Source of the DNA: an uncultured Muribaculaceae bacterium
GTDB lineage: Bacteria > Bacteroidota > Bacteroidia > Bacteroidales > Muribaculaceae
Length of the DNA: 64,000 nucleotides
Assembly (NCBI GenBank): GCA_910579305.1
Contig: CAJTTA010000005.1
Location: 24,791-88,790, forward strand
Direction of reading: 5' to 3'
How positions within the stretch are numbered: the stretch's first letter is position 1; each line of letters starts with the position of its first letter. The notes beneath the pieces were generated by a model. That model was not told the DNA's origin, did no database searches, and worked only from the letters and a program-made list of their open reading frames with translations. Shown here piece after piece: positions 56,721 through 64,000 of the stretch. Both the position numbers and the translations under genes were made by a program.

Positions 56721-58580
56721 TCAGAATGTGTAGTTATAAGTGATGGTGAAACCCTTGGAGGCGGGCACCCAGCGGCAGATGCCGCCGGAGCAGTTGTAGC
56801 CCTCGCGGGTGCGGCCATAGGCCACGTAGAAGCGGTTACGCAGATAGCTGTAGGTGACGCCGAAGGAATAGTAGTTCTTGTTCTTCTTGTACTCGGGGTC
56901 TACTATGTTGTCGCCCGTGAAATTCTGCATGTCGGTGATGGTGAACATCCAGTGAGGTGCCAGTGATAGCTCAATAGTAGCGGCAAGCCAGTCGCCCATG
57001 TCCTGCTTGGTGTGAAGGTATTGAGCCTCAAATCTGAGCTGGGTGTTGCGCTTGATTTTCCACTGTCCTTCCACGACTGCTATATGTGAATTGACCATGT
57101 CGCCGTTTTCTGCGTGTCCCCACACCACTTTCTGATTGAACTTCTGGAACATGTAGAAGAGCGTGAGAGAGAAAGAGCGTGAGAGCTTTTTATTGATTTC
57201 CACATTGATGTCGGCGTAGTTGAGGGAGCCGGCCTTCCAGAAGGGGGTGCCGTATCCGTCAGAACCGGGTATGTAGGACTCCTTTATGTGCGGGACACCA
57301 TCGGGCCAGTTGCGGTCGAGCGCCATTATGAGGCTTCCGGAGAGTCGGAAGTTGGTGCCGTATTTGCCTCCGAGTGGTGTGCCTCTGCGTGCGAGCCAGC
57401 GGGTCTCAAACTGATATGCCCACTCTCCGTCCACCTGAGTGGCGTAGGGATACATGGCCGCGAGCGCATAGGTCTGGGTCATGGTGAAGGGAGGCAGATA
57501 GTTGACGAAACCGTAGATGCCCTCGATGCTTCTCTCAGTGCGCCAGTGCATGTTGTCGGATCGCTTGGCCTGCACCAGGGCTGAGAATCCGCTTGCCGAG
57601 TAGGTTACTGAGGCGAGAGCTGCCGTGCCGCGGCGATAGGTGTAGTTATTATCTATCGACGGGTCGTTGTTCTTGGTGGCACCTTCAAGGAGTACCGAGA
57701 AGTCGTGGAGCTTGAGGCGTATGCGGGCATCGAATGCCGCAGTGTTGCGGGGGAAGTTGTAGCGGTGGGTGAAGTCGGGAGTGAGTTTCTCCACATCCTT
57801 CTCGTGCTTGCCCACATAGCTCACGCCAAGCGTGAGGCCATAGTCTTTACCGAATGCCTTGCGGAAGCTTTCCGAGAGATTCCACTCGGCGTCGGCTCCC
57901 CAGAGCCAGGATGAGCTGTGCTCCCAGAAGAAGCGCTCCTTGCCGCCGAGAGCGGTGACTACGAGACCTGGAGCCGGAGTGATCTTTAGGCGTCCTCCTC
58001 GCAGGGCGTTGTCAATGCCGAGAGTGCGGTCTTCATAGATGCGGAGGATGAGTCCGGAGCCGAACTGCTCGTAGAAGTCGCCCACCGTGAGAGCCGCCCA
58101 CTTATATCGGCCGGTGGCCCATATGTAGGGCACGCCCCAGTTGCGGAATCGGGTGTCGCGGAATCCGGGGAGCGGCCATTTGGCCCATTCGAAGCGTGCG
58201 CCGATGGATAGGTAGGGCGCATTCATCGTGAGATCGAAATAGGTGTTGTTGAGCACATCGGCCGCATAGGTGTCGCGGTCGTTGTGCGGCTGGTGGAGGC
58301 CGTCGTCATCCACCGGGATGAGGAACTCGGTCTGGAGCGTGCCGGTGAGTCGGATCTGATTCCACCAATTAGGCTTGCGTGCAGGAAATGCAGGCATTGC
58401 ATCCACGGTGCGGCCCATGTATTCGCGGGGCACGAGCGAGTCCTGCTGTGCGGTGGCTACAGTCTCGGAAAATGTGGCAGACTGTAGCTCCGCACTATTC
58501 TCCGACTGAGTCTCTGTGGCTCCGGCGGTCGTGAAGCATGCAGCGACAGCCAGGGCTGTGAGAAAATGTTTCTGTATCAC
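56721..58580 (-). CDS. DUF6029 family outer-membrane protein
   Basis: A protein of 619 residues from GTG 58580, or 644 from ATG 58655. The GTG gives a clean signal peptide (MIQKHFLTALAVAACFTTAGA), so it is preferred; the ATG lies 18 bp after the TlpA gene and remains possible. The body is a large beta-rich protein with many aromatic strand ends (LRFEAQYLHTKQDMGDWLAA, SFGVTYSYLRNRFYVAYGRT) and a terminal TITYNYTF, as in outer-membrane barrels. It matches DUF6029 as found beside Omp28 and TlpA genes in Bacteroidales. Function unknown; the barrel is probably a porin-like or receptor partner of the redox lipoproteins. Confidence 0.82.
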   Translation of the reverse strand: MIQKHFLTALAVAACFTTAGATETQSENSAELQSATFSETVATAQQDSLVPREYMGRTVDAMPAFPARKPNWWNQIRLTGTLQTEFLIPVDDDGLHQPHNDRDTYAADVLNNTYFDLTMNAPYLSIGARFEWAKWPLPGFRDTRFRNWGVPYIWATGRYKWAALTVGDFYEQFGSGLILRIYEDRTLGIDNALRGGRLKITPAPGLVVTALGGKERFFWEHSSSWLWGADAEWNLSESFRKAFGKDYGLTLGVSYVGKHEKDVEKLTPDFTHRYNFPRNTAAFDARIRLKLHDFSVLLEGATKNNDPSIDNNYTYRRGTAALASVTYSASGFSALVQAKRSDNMHWRTERSIEGIYGFVNYLPPFTMTQTYALAAMYPYATQVDGEWAYQFETRWLARRGTPLGGKYGTNFRLSGSLIMALDRNWPDGVPHIKESYIPGSDGYGTPFWKAGSLNYADINVEINKKLSRSFSLTLFYMFQKFNQKVVWGHAENGDMVNSHIAVVEGQWKIKRNTQLRFEAQYLHTKQDMGDWLAATIELSLAPHWMFTITDMQNFTGDNIVDPEYKKNKNYYSFGVTYSYLRNRFYVAYGRTREGYNCSGGICRWVPASKGFTITYNYTF

Positions 58581-58673
58581 TATGCTGAAGATAGACTTAA
58601 GGTAAAAAGATGTTTTTGCTGAAAAAAAGATTGAGAAGAGAGGATGGAACGGCATGTTATGCCGGGTCAGGAA

Positions 58674-59162
58674 TTACTTGCCGGAGAGGGAGCGGAGCAC
58701 GTCGTAGATCTCTTCTTCGCCACCGTCCACATAGCCCTTGTGGCTCCACACCACGTTGCCTTCGCCATCTACGATGAAAGCATGCGGCACGTCGTTCACA
58801 CCGAGCTGGCGGGCAAATTCCTTGTTAGTGTCGAGGAGCACGGTGTATTCCCATCCCTGTCCGTCAACAAAAGGCTTGACTTTCTGAGCGTTCTGAGCGT
58901 CATCCACGCTTACTGCGATTACTTTCACCCCTGTTTCGTCCACCCAGTCGGGATATACTTCGTGAATGGCCTTCAGCTCGCGCTTGCAGGGCTTGCACCA
59001 TGTGGCCCAGAAAGAGATGAGCATAGGTTTGCCGTCATTGGAGAGCGTGGCGGTGTCTACGGTGTTTCCGTTCATGTCCTGCAGGATCACGGCAGGCAGG
59101 GCAGCCTGCATGGCAGGTATAGCCAGCAGCATAGCCAGGATAAGTAAGGAAATCTTTTTCAT
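58674..59162 (-). CDS. TlpA-like thioredoxin-family protein
   Basis: A 162-residue exported protein. ATG 59162 (MKKISLLIL) is chosen; the frame upstream crosses the promoter. The signal peptide ends near MQAAL. The single thioredoxin/AhpC-like domain has the active site FWATWCKPCKRELKAIHE (WCKPC about 51-55), VDETGVKVIAVSVDDAQ and the cis-Pro loop GVNDVPHAFIVDGEG. Such proteins reduce disulfides or support cytochrome c and lipoprotein maturation in the periplasm. It leads a four-gene redox cluster with DUF6029, Omp28-like and DsbD-like genes; DsbD could recharge it. Confidence 0.93.
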   Translation of the reverse strand: MKKISLLILAMLLAIPAMQAALPAVILQDMNGNTVDTATLSNDGKPMLISFWATWCKPCKRELKAIHEVYPDWVDETGVKVIAVSVDDAQNAQKVKPFVDGQGWEYTVLLDTNKEFARQLGVNDVPHAFIVDGEGNVVWSHKGYVDGGEEEIYDVLRSLSGK

Positions 59163-59245
59163 GTTAATGATATTTAAAGTATTGATATTTAGTGTTTTAG
59201 TGCGTGTATATCCGCGTATAGGCCCGCGAATCCGCATTTTACGCC

Positions 59246-59253
59246 CAAAGTTA
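59246..59253 (-). promoter_or_regulatory. -7 box of the redox-cluster promoter (TAACTTTG, minus strand)
   Basis: CAAAGTTA on the plus strand reads TAACTTTG on the minus strand. The leader to ATG 59162 is about 78 nt. No TTTG is seen 19-21 bp upstream. It is divergent to the etf promoter at 59337-59367. Confidence 0.6.
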
Positions 59254-59336
59254 ATGATTTTTTCGGTGAAAACCGCTATTCCGAAGAAAAAAATTATGTG
59301 GGGGTCGCACAAAATCATCAATTATGTGCAAGTGAC

Positions 59337-59367
59337 TCTGATATATGAGTTTTTTTTTGTACCTTTG
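59337..59367 (+). promoter_or_regulatory. Promoter of the etf-acd operon (TCTG-N19-TACCTTTG)
   Basis: TACCTTTG at 59360-59367 is a full -7 match. TCTG at 59337-59340 differs by one base from TTTG at a 19-bp distance. The leader to 59423 is about 50 nt. Confidence 0.72.
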
Positions 59368-59422
59368 CCACGTCTTATGTTTTCCCGCGTAATTAATAAT
59401 TAACAACATATCATCCCATAAC

Positions 59423-60292
59423 ATGAGCTTAAACATTATCGTGCTCGCCAAGCAGGTGCCCGACACCCGCAATGTGGGCAAAGATGCAATGAAGGAAGAC
59501 GGGACTATCAATCGCTCGGCTCTGCCCGCGATTTTCAACCCCGAAGACCTCAATGCCCTTGAGCAGGCGCTCAGCCTCAAAGACAAATATCCAGGCAGCA
59601 AGGTGACTCTGCTCACCATGGGCCCTCCGCGTGCAGCCGACATAGTGCGCGAAGGTCTCTTCCGTGGCGCTGACGGAGGTGTAGTCCTGTCTGACCGTGC
59701 TTTTGCCGGCGCCGACACTCTGGCCACCTCATATGCCCTTGCCACAGCAGCCAGAAAGATAGGCGACTTCGACATAATCATAGGCGGACGCCAGGCTATC
59801 GACGGCGACACCGCTCAGGTAGGCCCTCAGATTGCAGAGAAGCTCGGCCTTCCTCAGGTGACATATGCCGAGGAGATACAGGAAGTGAAGGATGGCTGCG
59901 CTGTGATAACCCGCCGTATAGAGAGTGGAGTGGAGACTGTGAGCTGCCCCCTGCCGCTGGTAGTGACCGTGAACGGTTCAGCCGCACCCTGCCGCCCCCG
60001 CAATGCCAAGGCTCTCATGAAATACAAGCGTGCCGCATCTCTCACAGAGGCCGGTGTCGACGAGGCAATGAAGGCTATGCTTGAGTCCAAGCCCTACCTC
60101 AAGGTGGAGGAGTGGAATGCGGCATATGTGGATGCCGACCTCGAGCAGTGTGGCCTTGCCGGATCTCCCACTAAGGTGAAGTGCATCGAAAACGTAGTGT
60201 TCACCGCAAAGGATGCCCGCAACGTCCCTGCCACTGATGAGGAGCTGGAGGCTCTGATAAAAGAACTTATCGAAAATCACACCATCGGCTAA
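59423..60292 (+). CDS. etfB: Electron transfer flavoprotein beta subunit
   Basis: A 289-residue EtfB/FixA subunit. Motifs: IIVLAKQVPDTRNVG at the N-terminus, LEQALSLKDKYPGSKVTLLT, IIIGGRQAIDGDTAQVGP (the nucleotide-binding signature, about 114-131), and RNAKALMKYKRAA, which fits the EtfB recognition-loop region. It forms a heterodimer with EtfA that takes electrons from an acyl-CoA dehydrogenase, here encoded two genes downstream. Whether it bifurcates electrons to ferredoxin with NADH, as in the Bcd-Etf complexes of anaerobes, cannot be settled from reading. It begins the operon; etfA follows after 18 bp. Confidence 0.95.
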   Translation: MSLNIIVLAKQVPDTRNVGKDAMKEDGTINRSALPAIFNPEDLNALEQALSLKDKYPGSKVTLLTMGPPRAADIVREGLFRGADGGVVLSDRAFAGADTLATSYALATAARKIGDFDIIIGGRQAIDGDTAQVGPQIAEKLGLPQVTYAEEIQEVKDGCAVITRRIESGVETVSCPLPLVVTVNGSAAPCRPRNAKALMKYKRAASLTEAGVDEAMKAMLESKPYLKVEEWNAAYVDADLEQCGLAGSPTKVKCIENVVFTAKDARNVPATDEELEALIKELIENHTIG

Positions 60293-60310
60293 TTAATACG
60301 CACAAAGACA

Positions 60311-61339
60311 ATGACAGACCAGAATAATCTCATAGTTTACCTCGAATACGAGGACGGACGTGTGGCCGATGTGAGCCTCGAACTCCTCACCAAAGGCCGC
60401 TCTCTGGCCAATCAGCTCGGTTGCCGCCTTGAGGCCGTCGTGGCCGGCGACAAGCTTGAGGGCATAGAAAAGCAGGTGTTCCCCTATGGCGTAGACCGTC
60501 TTTATAAGGTGGAGGACGCTCGCCTTTATCCCTATACTTCTCTCCCTCACTCATCGATTCTCATCAATCTCTTCCGCGAGATCAAGCCTCAGATCGCATT
60601 TATGGGCGCCACATCCATAGGCCGCGATCTCGGCCCCCGCGTGAGCTCATGCCTGCACTCTGGCCTTACAGCCGACTGCACTTCACTTGAAATAGGCTCT
60701 CACACCGATCTCAAGACCAAGAAGGAATATGACAATCTTCTGCTCCAGATACGCCCCGCTTTCGGCGGCAATATCGTGGCGACTATTGTCAATCCCGAGC
60801 ATCGTCCCCAGATGGCCACTGTGCGCGAGGGTGTGATGAAGAAGGAAATATGCGATCCTGACTATAAGGGCGAGGTGGTGAATCTCGATGTGAACAAGTA
60901 CACCCGTCCCGAAGACTATGTAGTGGACATCATTGAGCGTCATGTAGCTAAGAGCAAGGTTAACCTCAAGGGCTCCCCCATCATCGTGGCCGGCGGCTAC
61001 GGAGTGGGCTCCAAGGAGAACTTCGATCTTCTCCAGCAGCTTGCCGACACTCTCGGAGCTGAAGTGGGCGCCAGCCGTGCTGCAGTGGATGCCGGATGGG
61101 TTGACCATGACCGCCAGATCGGTCAGACTGGCGTGACCGTGCGCCCCAAGCTCTATATAGCCTGCGGCATCTCGGGCCAAATACAGCATATAGCCGGCAT
61201 GCAGGACTCCTCGATCATCATCTCGGTGAACAATGACCCGAATGCTCCGATCAATACTATTGCCGACTATGTGATAACAGGCAATATTGAGGATGTGCTC
61301 CCGCGCCTCATCAAATATTATAAGAAGAACTCAAAATAA
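60311..61339 (+). CDS. etfA: Electron transfer flavoprotein alpha subunit
   Basis: A 342-residue EtfA/FixB subunit that carries FAD. N-terminal domain: NNLIVYLEYEDGRVADVSLE and AFMGATSIGRDLGPRVSSCL. The C-terminal FAD domain (about 215-335) has IIVAGGYGVGSKENFDLLQQ, GAEVGASRAAVDAGWVDHDR, QIGQTGVTVRPKLYIACGISG and the end of the signature, SVNNDPNAPINTIADYVITG. All FAD-contacting stretches (G-S-R, Q-x-G-Q-T-G, S-G-x-x-Q-H, N-D-P) are intact. The length is normal. It lies between etfB (18 bp) and the acyl-CoA dehydrogenase gene (12 bp), so all three proteins are made together. Confidence 0.96.
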   Translation: MTDQNNLIVYLEYEDGRVADVSLELLTKGRSLANQLGCRLEAVVAGDKLEGIEKQVFPYGVDRLYKVEDARLYPYTSLPHSSILINLFREIKPQIAFMGATSIGRDLGPRVSSCLHSGLTADCTSLEIGSHTDLKTKKEYDNLLLQIRPAFGGNIVATIVNPEHRPQMATVREGVMKKEICDPDYKGEVVNLDVNKYTRPEDYVVDIIERHVAKSKVNLKGSPIIVAGGYGVGSKENFDLLQQLADTLGAEVGASRAAVDAGWVDHDRQIGQTGVTVRPKLYIACGISGQIQHIAGMQDSSIIISVNNDPNAPINTIADYVITGNIEDVLPRLIKYYKKNSK

Positions 61340-61351
61340 GCACCATTCACA

Positions 61352-63055
61352 ATGGCTAATTTCTATACTGACAATCCCGAGCTGAAGCATCATCTCTCTC
61401 ATCCGCTGATGGAGAAAATCGTGGCCCTGAAGGAGCGCGATTATGCTGATGCCGATAAATATGACTACGCTCCCTCCGACTTTGCCGATGCCATGGACTC
61501 TTATGACCGTGTGCTTGAGGTGGTGGGTGAAATTTGTGGTGACATTGTGGCTGAAAATGCCGAGGATGTGGATCATGAAGGAGCATCCTGTTCCGACGGC
61601 CGTGCCCATTACGCCGCCGGCACAAAGGTGAATCTTGACGCCACACGCAAGGCCGGCCTCATGGGCATGTCAATGCCCCGCCGTCTCGGAGGTCTCAACT
61701 TCCCTGTCACTCCTTATATCATGGCTGCCGACATAGTGAGCCGTGCCGATGCCGGCTTCGAGAATCTCTGGGGCCTTCAGGACTGTGCCGAGACAATCTA
61801 CGAATTCGCCAATGAGGATCAGAAGCAGCGCTTCATCCCCCGTGTGTGTGAAGGCGAGACTATGAGCATGGACCTCACCGAGCCGGATGCCGGTTCCGAC
61901 CTCCAGAGCGTGATGCTCAAGGCAACTCAGAAACCCGACGGCTCATGGGTGCTCAACGGCGTGAAGCGTTTCATCACCAACGGTGATGCCGATATTCATC
62001 TCGTGCTGGCCCGCTCTGAAGAGGGCACAAAGGATGGCCGTGGTCTCTCTATGTTTATCTACGATAAGCGTAACGGCGGCGTGACCGTGCGTCGCATCGA
62101 GAACAAGATGGGCATCAAGGGCAGCCCCACTTGCGAGCTCGTCTACAAAGACGCGCCCGCAGAACTTTGCGGCGATCGCAAGCTCGGCCTCATCAAGTAT
62201 GTGATGGCTCTCATGAACGGCGCCCGTCTCGGCATAGCTGCCCAGAGTGTGGGTATCAGCGAGCTGGCATGGCGCGAGGCGCTGGCCTATGCCAAGGATC
62301 GCCGTCAGTTTGGCAAGGCGATCATAGAGTTCCCCGCCGTCTCCGAGATTATTTCCACAATGAAGGCCAAGCTTGATGCTTCTCGCTCATTGCTCTATGA
62401 GTGCGCCCGCTTCGTGGATGTCTACAAGGCATATGAGGATATTGCCAAGGAGCGCAAGCTCACTCCGGAGGAGCGCAAGGAGATGAAGTACTACTCCCGC
62501 CTTGCCGATGCGTTCACTCCTCTTGCCAAGGGACTTTCAAGCGAGTTCTGCAATCAGAACGCTTATGACTGCATACAGATACACGGCGGTTCAGGCTTCA
62601 TGAAGGATTATGCCTGTGAGCGTGTCTACCGTGACGCCCGCATTACATCAATCTATGAGGGCACCACACAGCTTCAGGTAGTGGCAGCTATACGCCACGT
62701 CACCACAGGCACCTATCTGTCGCGCATGGAGGAATACAAGGCCATGCCTTTCAATGAGGAGGATGCCGCGGTGCGTGCCACTCTTGAAGAGATGACGGCT
62801 ATGTATGCCAAGGCAGTCGAGACTGTGGATGCAGGCAAGGAGCAGCCCGGTTTTGTAGATTTCATGGCTCGTCGCCTCGTAGAGATGGCTGGATTCACCA
62901 TCATGGGCTGGCTCATGCTGCAGGATGCGGCCCGCACACGAGGCTTTGCCAAGAGTGCAGGAGTATTCGTGCGTTGGGCACATGCTCAGGTAGCCGGACA
63001 TGCAGACTTTATTTCCCGCTTCAATCCCGCAGAAGTGGAGGCTTACATGGCTTGA
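61352..63055 (+). CDS. Acyl-CoA dehydrogenase (long, about 567-residue type)
   Basis: A 567-residue FAD enzyme that oxidises acyl-CoA, or in anaerobes reduces enoyl-CoA, with EtfAB as electron partner. The domains are an N-terminal helical part (about 30-160), a middle beta domain with MSMDLTEPDAGSDLQ and GVKRFITNGDADIH, and a C-terminal helical domain with LAWREALAYAKDRRQFGKAI and QIHGGSGFMKDYACERVYRD. The catalytic Glu436 is in SIYEGTTQLQ. The extra roughly 120 C-terminal residues (after 445) mark the longer ACAD subgroup. Substrate chain length is unknown; butyryl-CoA is a reasonable guess in this phylum. The ACAD ends the operon. Confidence 0.94.
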   Translation: MANFYTDNPELKHHLSHPLMEKIVALKERDYADADKYDYAPSDFADAMDSYDRVLEVVGEICGDIVAENAEDVDHEGASCSDGRAHYAAGTKVNLDATRKAGLMGMSMPRRLGGLNFPVTPYIMAADIVSRADAGFENLWGLQDCAETIYEFANEDQKQRFIPRVCEGETMSMDLTEPDAGSDLQSVMLKATQKPDGSWVLNGVKRFITNGDADIHLVLARSEEGTKDGRGLSMFIYDKRNGGVTVRRIENKMGIKGSPTCELVYKDAPAELCGDRKLGLIKYVMALMNGARLGIAAQSVGISELAWREALAYAKDRRQFGKAIIEFPAVSEIISTMKAKLDASRSLLYECARFVDVYKAYEDIAKERKLTPEERKEMKYYSRLADAFTPLAKGLSSEFCNQNAYDCIQIHGGSGFMKDYACERVYRDARITSIYEGTTQLQVVAAIRHVTTGTYLSRMEEYKAMPFNEEDAAVRATLEEMTAMYAKAVETVDAGKEQPGFVDFMARRLVEMAGFTIMGWLMLQDAARTRGFAKSAGVFVRWAHAQVAGHADFISRFNPAEVEAYMA

Positions 63056-63115
63056 CTGATATGAGCCGGAGATGATCATCCTTTTCCGGCCCATATTTAT
63101 CCTAAGAGTGTGTTG

Positions 63116-63136
63116 AAATTCACACGCTCTCTAAGA
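63116..63136 (+). repeat. Left copy of a 21-bp direct repeat
   Basis: The 21 bases at 63116-63136 (opening AAATTCACACGC) occur again without change at 63314-63334. The left copy stands outside the palindromic element, and overlaps its left terminal repeat by 6 bases (63131-63136). Confidence 0.85.
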
Positions 63137-63333
63137 GAGTGTTTGGATTTAAATCAAATTAAGGCTGAGAGGATTTTTTGAGGGAATTCCGCGAGTTGAG
63201 GAAGGAGCATAGCGAGCTATGCGACTGATGAAACTTGGCGGAATTGACCAAAAAAGACCTCAGGATTAATTTGAAGTTCTTACTCCCATTATCTTTAATT
63301 GTTAATACGGTTTAAATTCACACGCTCTCTAAG
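63131..63333. mobile_element. MITE-like 203-bp palindromic element with terminal inverted repeats
   Basis: The 23 bases at 63131-63153 and the reverse complement of 63311-63333 agree at 19 of 23 positions, so the stretch has terminal inverted repeats and no coding capacity. Inside lies a nested imperfect palindrome (63154-63274). It fits a non-autonomous transposable element or a palindromic repeat family. No target-site duplication is evident and no transposase gene is in the window. The right repeat reaches into the end of the YgjP-like gene and contains its stop codon. Copy number cannot be known from one window. Confidence 0.62.
63154..63274. repeat. Nested 121-bp imperfect palindrome
   Basis: Paired blocks in order from the outside: TCAAATTAA (63154-63162) with TTAATTTGA (63266-63274); CTGAG (63165-63169) with CTCAG (63259-63263); TTTTTTG (63174-63180) with CAAAAAA (63249-63255); AATTCCGC (63185-63192) with GCGGAATT (63238-63245); and GCATAG (63207-63212) with CTATGC (63217-63222) around loop CGAG. 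As RNA or single-stranded DNA it would fold into one long hairpin. Confidence 0.8.
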
Positions 63334-63334
63334 A
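63314..63334 (+). repeat. Right copy of the 21-bp direct repeat
   Basis: This is identical to 63116-63136. Its last six bases lie inside the minus-strand YgjP-like gene and include the stop codon (TAG read from 63331-63329). Confidence 0.85.
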
Positions 63335-63868
63335 CATTCCCCGCAGGCGTTTTCGCAAAGAGCGCCAGTGGGGGATATATTTTTCTACCAGACTCCAGAA
63401 TTCGGCAGAGTGATTCCGGTGAGCGATGTGGGCGAGTTCGTGCACAATGATGTAATCAGTGCACTCATTCGGGTAACGGCATAGTCTGACATTTATGCTG
63501 ATGTTGCGAGAGAGAGGATTGCATGAGCCCCACCGAGATTTCATGAGCTTGAAGCTTACATTAGTAGCATATAGCCCCATGACTTCCTGCCAGTACTCAA
63601 GTCGTGACTTGCAGCGGAGGATAAACGCATTGATCTCTTCCTGAGAGAGAGGATTCCCGCAGGAAGCCTGCCTTTCATCCAGGCGCTTCAAGGCTTTGCG
63701 TATCCAGCCGAGATTGCGAAGCACAAACTCCCGGAGTATTCCGGGGGAGGTGCCGTATGGCGCGGAAACATATATCCCGTCAGGTTTTACCCGTAGCCTT
63801 ATTGAGCGCATCGCTTTCAGCTCTACGTTGACGTTCAGATCATCAACCGGCAGACAATATCTCTTCAT
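63329..63868 (-). CDS. YgjP-like (SprT/M48-type) metallopeptidase domain protein
   Basis: A 179-residue cytoplasmic protein of the YgjP/DUF45 family. The N-terminal part has the family strands MRSIRLRVKPDGIYVSAPYG. The middle has MKSRWGSCNPLSRNISINVRL (WGSC motif). The zinc-binding motif is IIVHELAHIAHRNHSAEFW (HExxH with a further His and Glu-type third ligand). Family members are about 200-240 residues, so this one is slightly short, and its last codons fall in the right repeat of the adjacent palindromic element, which may have replaced the original C-terminus. It has a perfect promoter at 63889-63919. Substrate unknown. Confidence 0.9.
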   Translation of the reverse strand: MKRYCLPVDDLNVNVELKAMRSIRLRVKPDGIYVSAPYGTSPGILREFVLRNLGWIRKALKRLDERQASCGNPLSQEEINAFILRCKSRLEYWQEVMGLYATNVSFKLMKSRWGSCNPLSRNISINVRLCRYPNECTDYIIVHELAHIAHRNHSAEFWSLVEKYIPHWRSLRKRLRGMS

Positions 63869-63888
63869 GTGGCATGATAAAATTTGTG

Positions 63889-63919
63889 CAAAGATAGTGT
63901 AATGTCGCCGTTTAGCAAA
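63889..63919 (-). promoter_or_regulatory. Promoter of the YgjP-like gene (TTTG-N19-TATCTTTG, minus strand)
   Basis: On the plus strand CAAAGATA (63889-63896) and CAAA (63916-63919) are 19 bp apart, a complete minus-strand promoter. Transcription would start near 63882, 14 nt before ATG 63868. I see no feature in the remaining bases to 64000. Confidence 0.78.
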
Positions 63920-64000
63920 GGTCTTCTTAATTCGTGGGCCGTATTTTCCAGGGCAACCGCATCGGAATCTACAAAAATTATAAAGATTTAGGCATTATTA

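Noticed and set aside
1..64000. CRISPR arrays, tRNA or rRNA genes, prophage or complete insertion sequences
   Set aside because: No regularly spaced direct repeats, no cloverleaf-like segments ending in CCA, no transposase, integrase or phage structural gene could be recognised on either strand.

Overview
The window looks like a chromosomal segment of a Bacteroidales bacterium, plausibly Muribaculaceae (family-level placement is inference). The evidence is the recurrent Bacteroidota promoter form (TTTG, 19-20 bp, TAnnTTTG), the near absence of Shine-Dalgarno sequences, a Rho factor with a long disordered N-terminal insertion, and many families typical of the phylum (DUF4301, DUF4252, DUF4493, PCMD, DUF4923, DUF5063, DUF6029, Omp28, PG0541-type). 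I find 54 protein genes. I see no rRNA, tRNA, CRISPR array, prophage or complete insertion sequence.

Layout. 1-1454: the end of an RND efflux pump and a small PII-like partner. 1455-5310: rho with a structured leader, then ybaK and aroC. 5406-7893: a DUF4301 protein, a GYF-TM2 protein and a DUF2752 protein. 7998-14241: an envelope operon (lipoprotein foldase-like protein, SurA, OstA/LptA-like protein) ending in mutL. 14303-16922 (minus): a DUF4923 protein and a membrane-bound nucleotide-sugar dehydratase. 17234-26606 (plus): six tightly packed genes for three DUF4493/PCMD-type lipoproteins, two paralogous outer-membrane barrel candidates and a last PCMD lipoprotein; dgkA and a PAP2 phosphatase follow without a gap. 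This is the main accessory locus and the least understood part of the window.

27609-33406 is mostly minus-strand housekeeping: rsgA, an M18 aminopeptidase, a DUF5063 protein, nadD, gmk and a YicC-like nuclease. 33582-36113 carries a phospho-sugar mutase and a PHP-type phosphatase. 36198-38744 encodes a class II ribonucleotide reductase. 39025-43775 holds a nitroreductase, an ABC-F ATPase, RidA and an ECF sigma/anti-sigma/DUF4252 module. 43875-51435 holds an FKBP isomerase, an MCE protein, a cell-wall amidase, UmuC, a small winged-helix protein, a LolE-like permease and an aminotransferase. 51504-53504 is a class 3 fructose bisphosphatase. 53834-59162 (minus) is a thiol-redox envelope cluster: TlpA-like, DUF6029, Omp28-like and DsbD-like. 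59423-63055 is an etfB-etfA-acyl-CoA dehydrogenase operon.

The right end holds a 203-bp MITE-like palindromic element (63131-63333) whose right inverted repeat supplies the stop codon of a YgjP-like metallopeptidase gene. Three gene borders carry perfect hairpins that all have 8-nt loops.

All calls come from reading the sequence; no database search was run. Domain names rest on recognised motifs and family knowledge. Gene starts were moved inward where an upstream in-frame codon fell inside a promoter or in front of a clear signal peptide.
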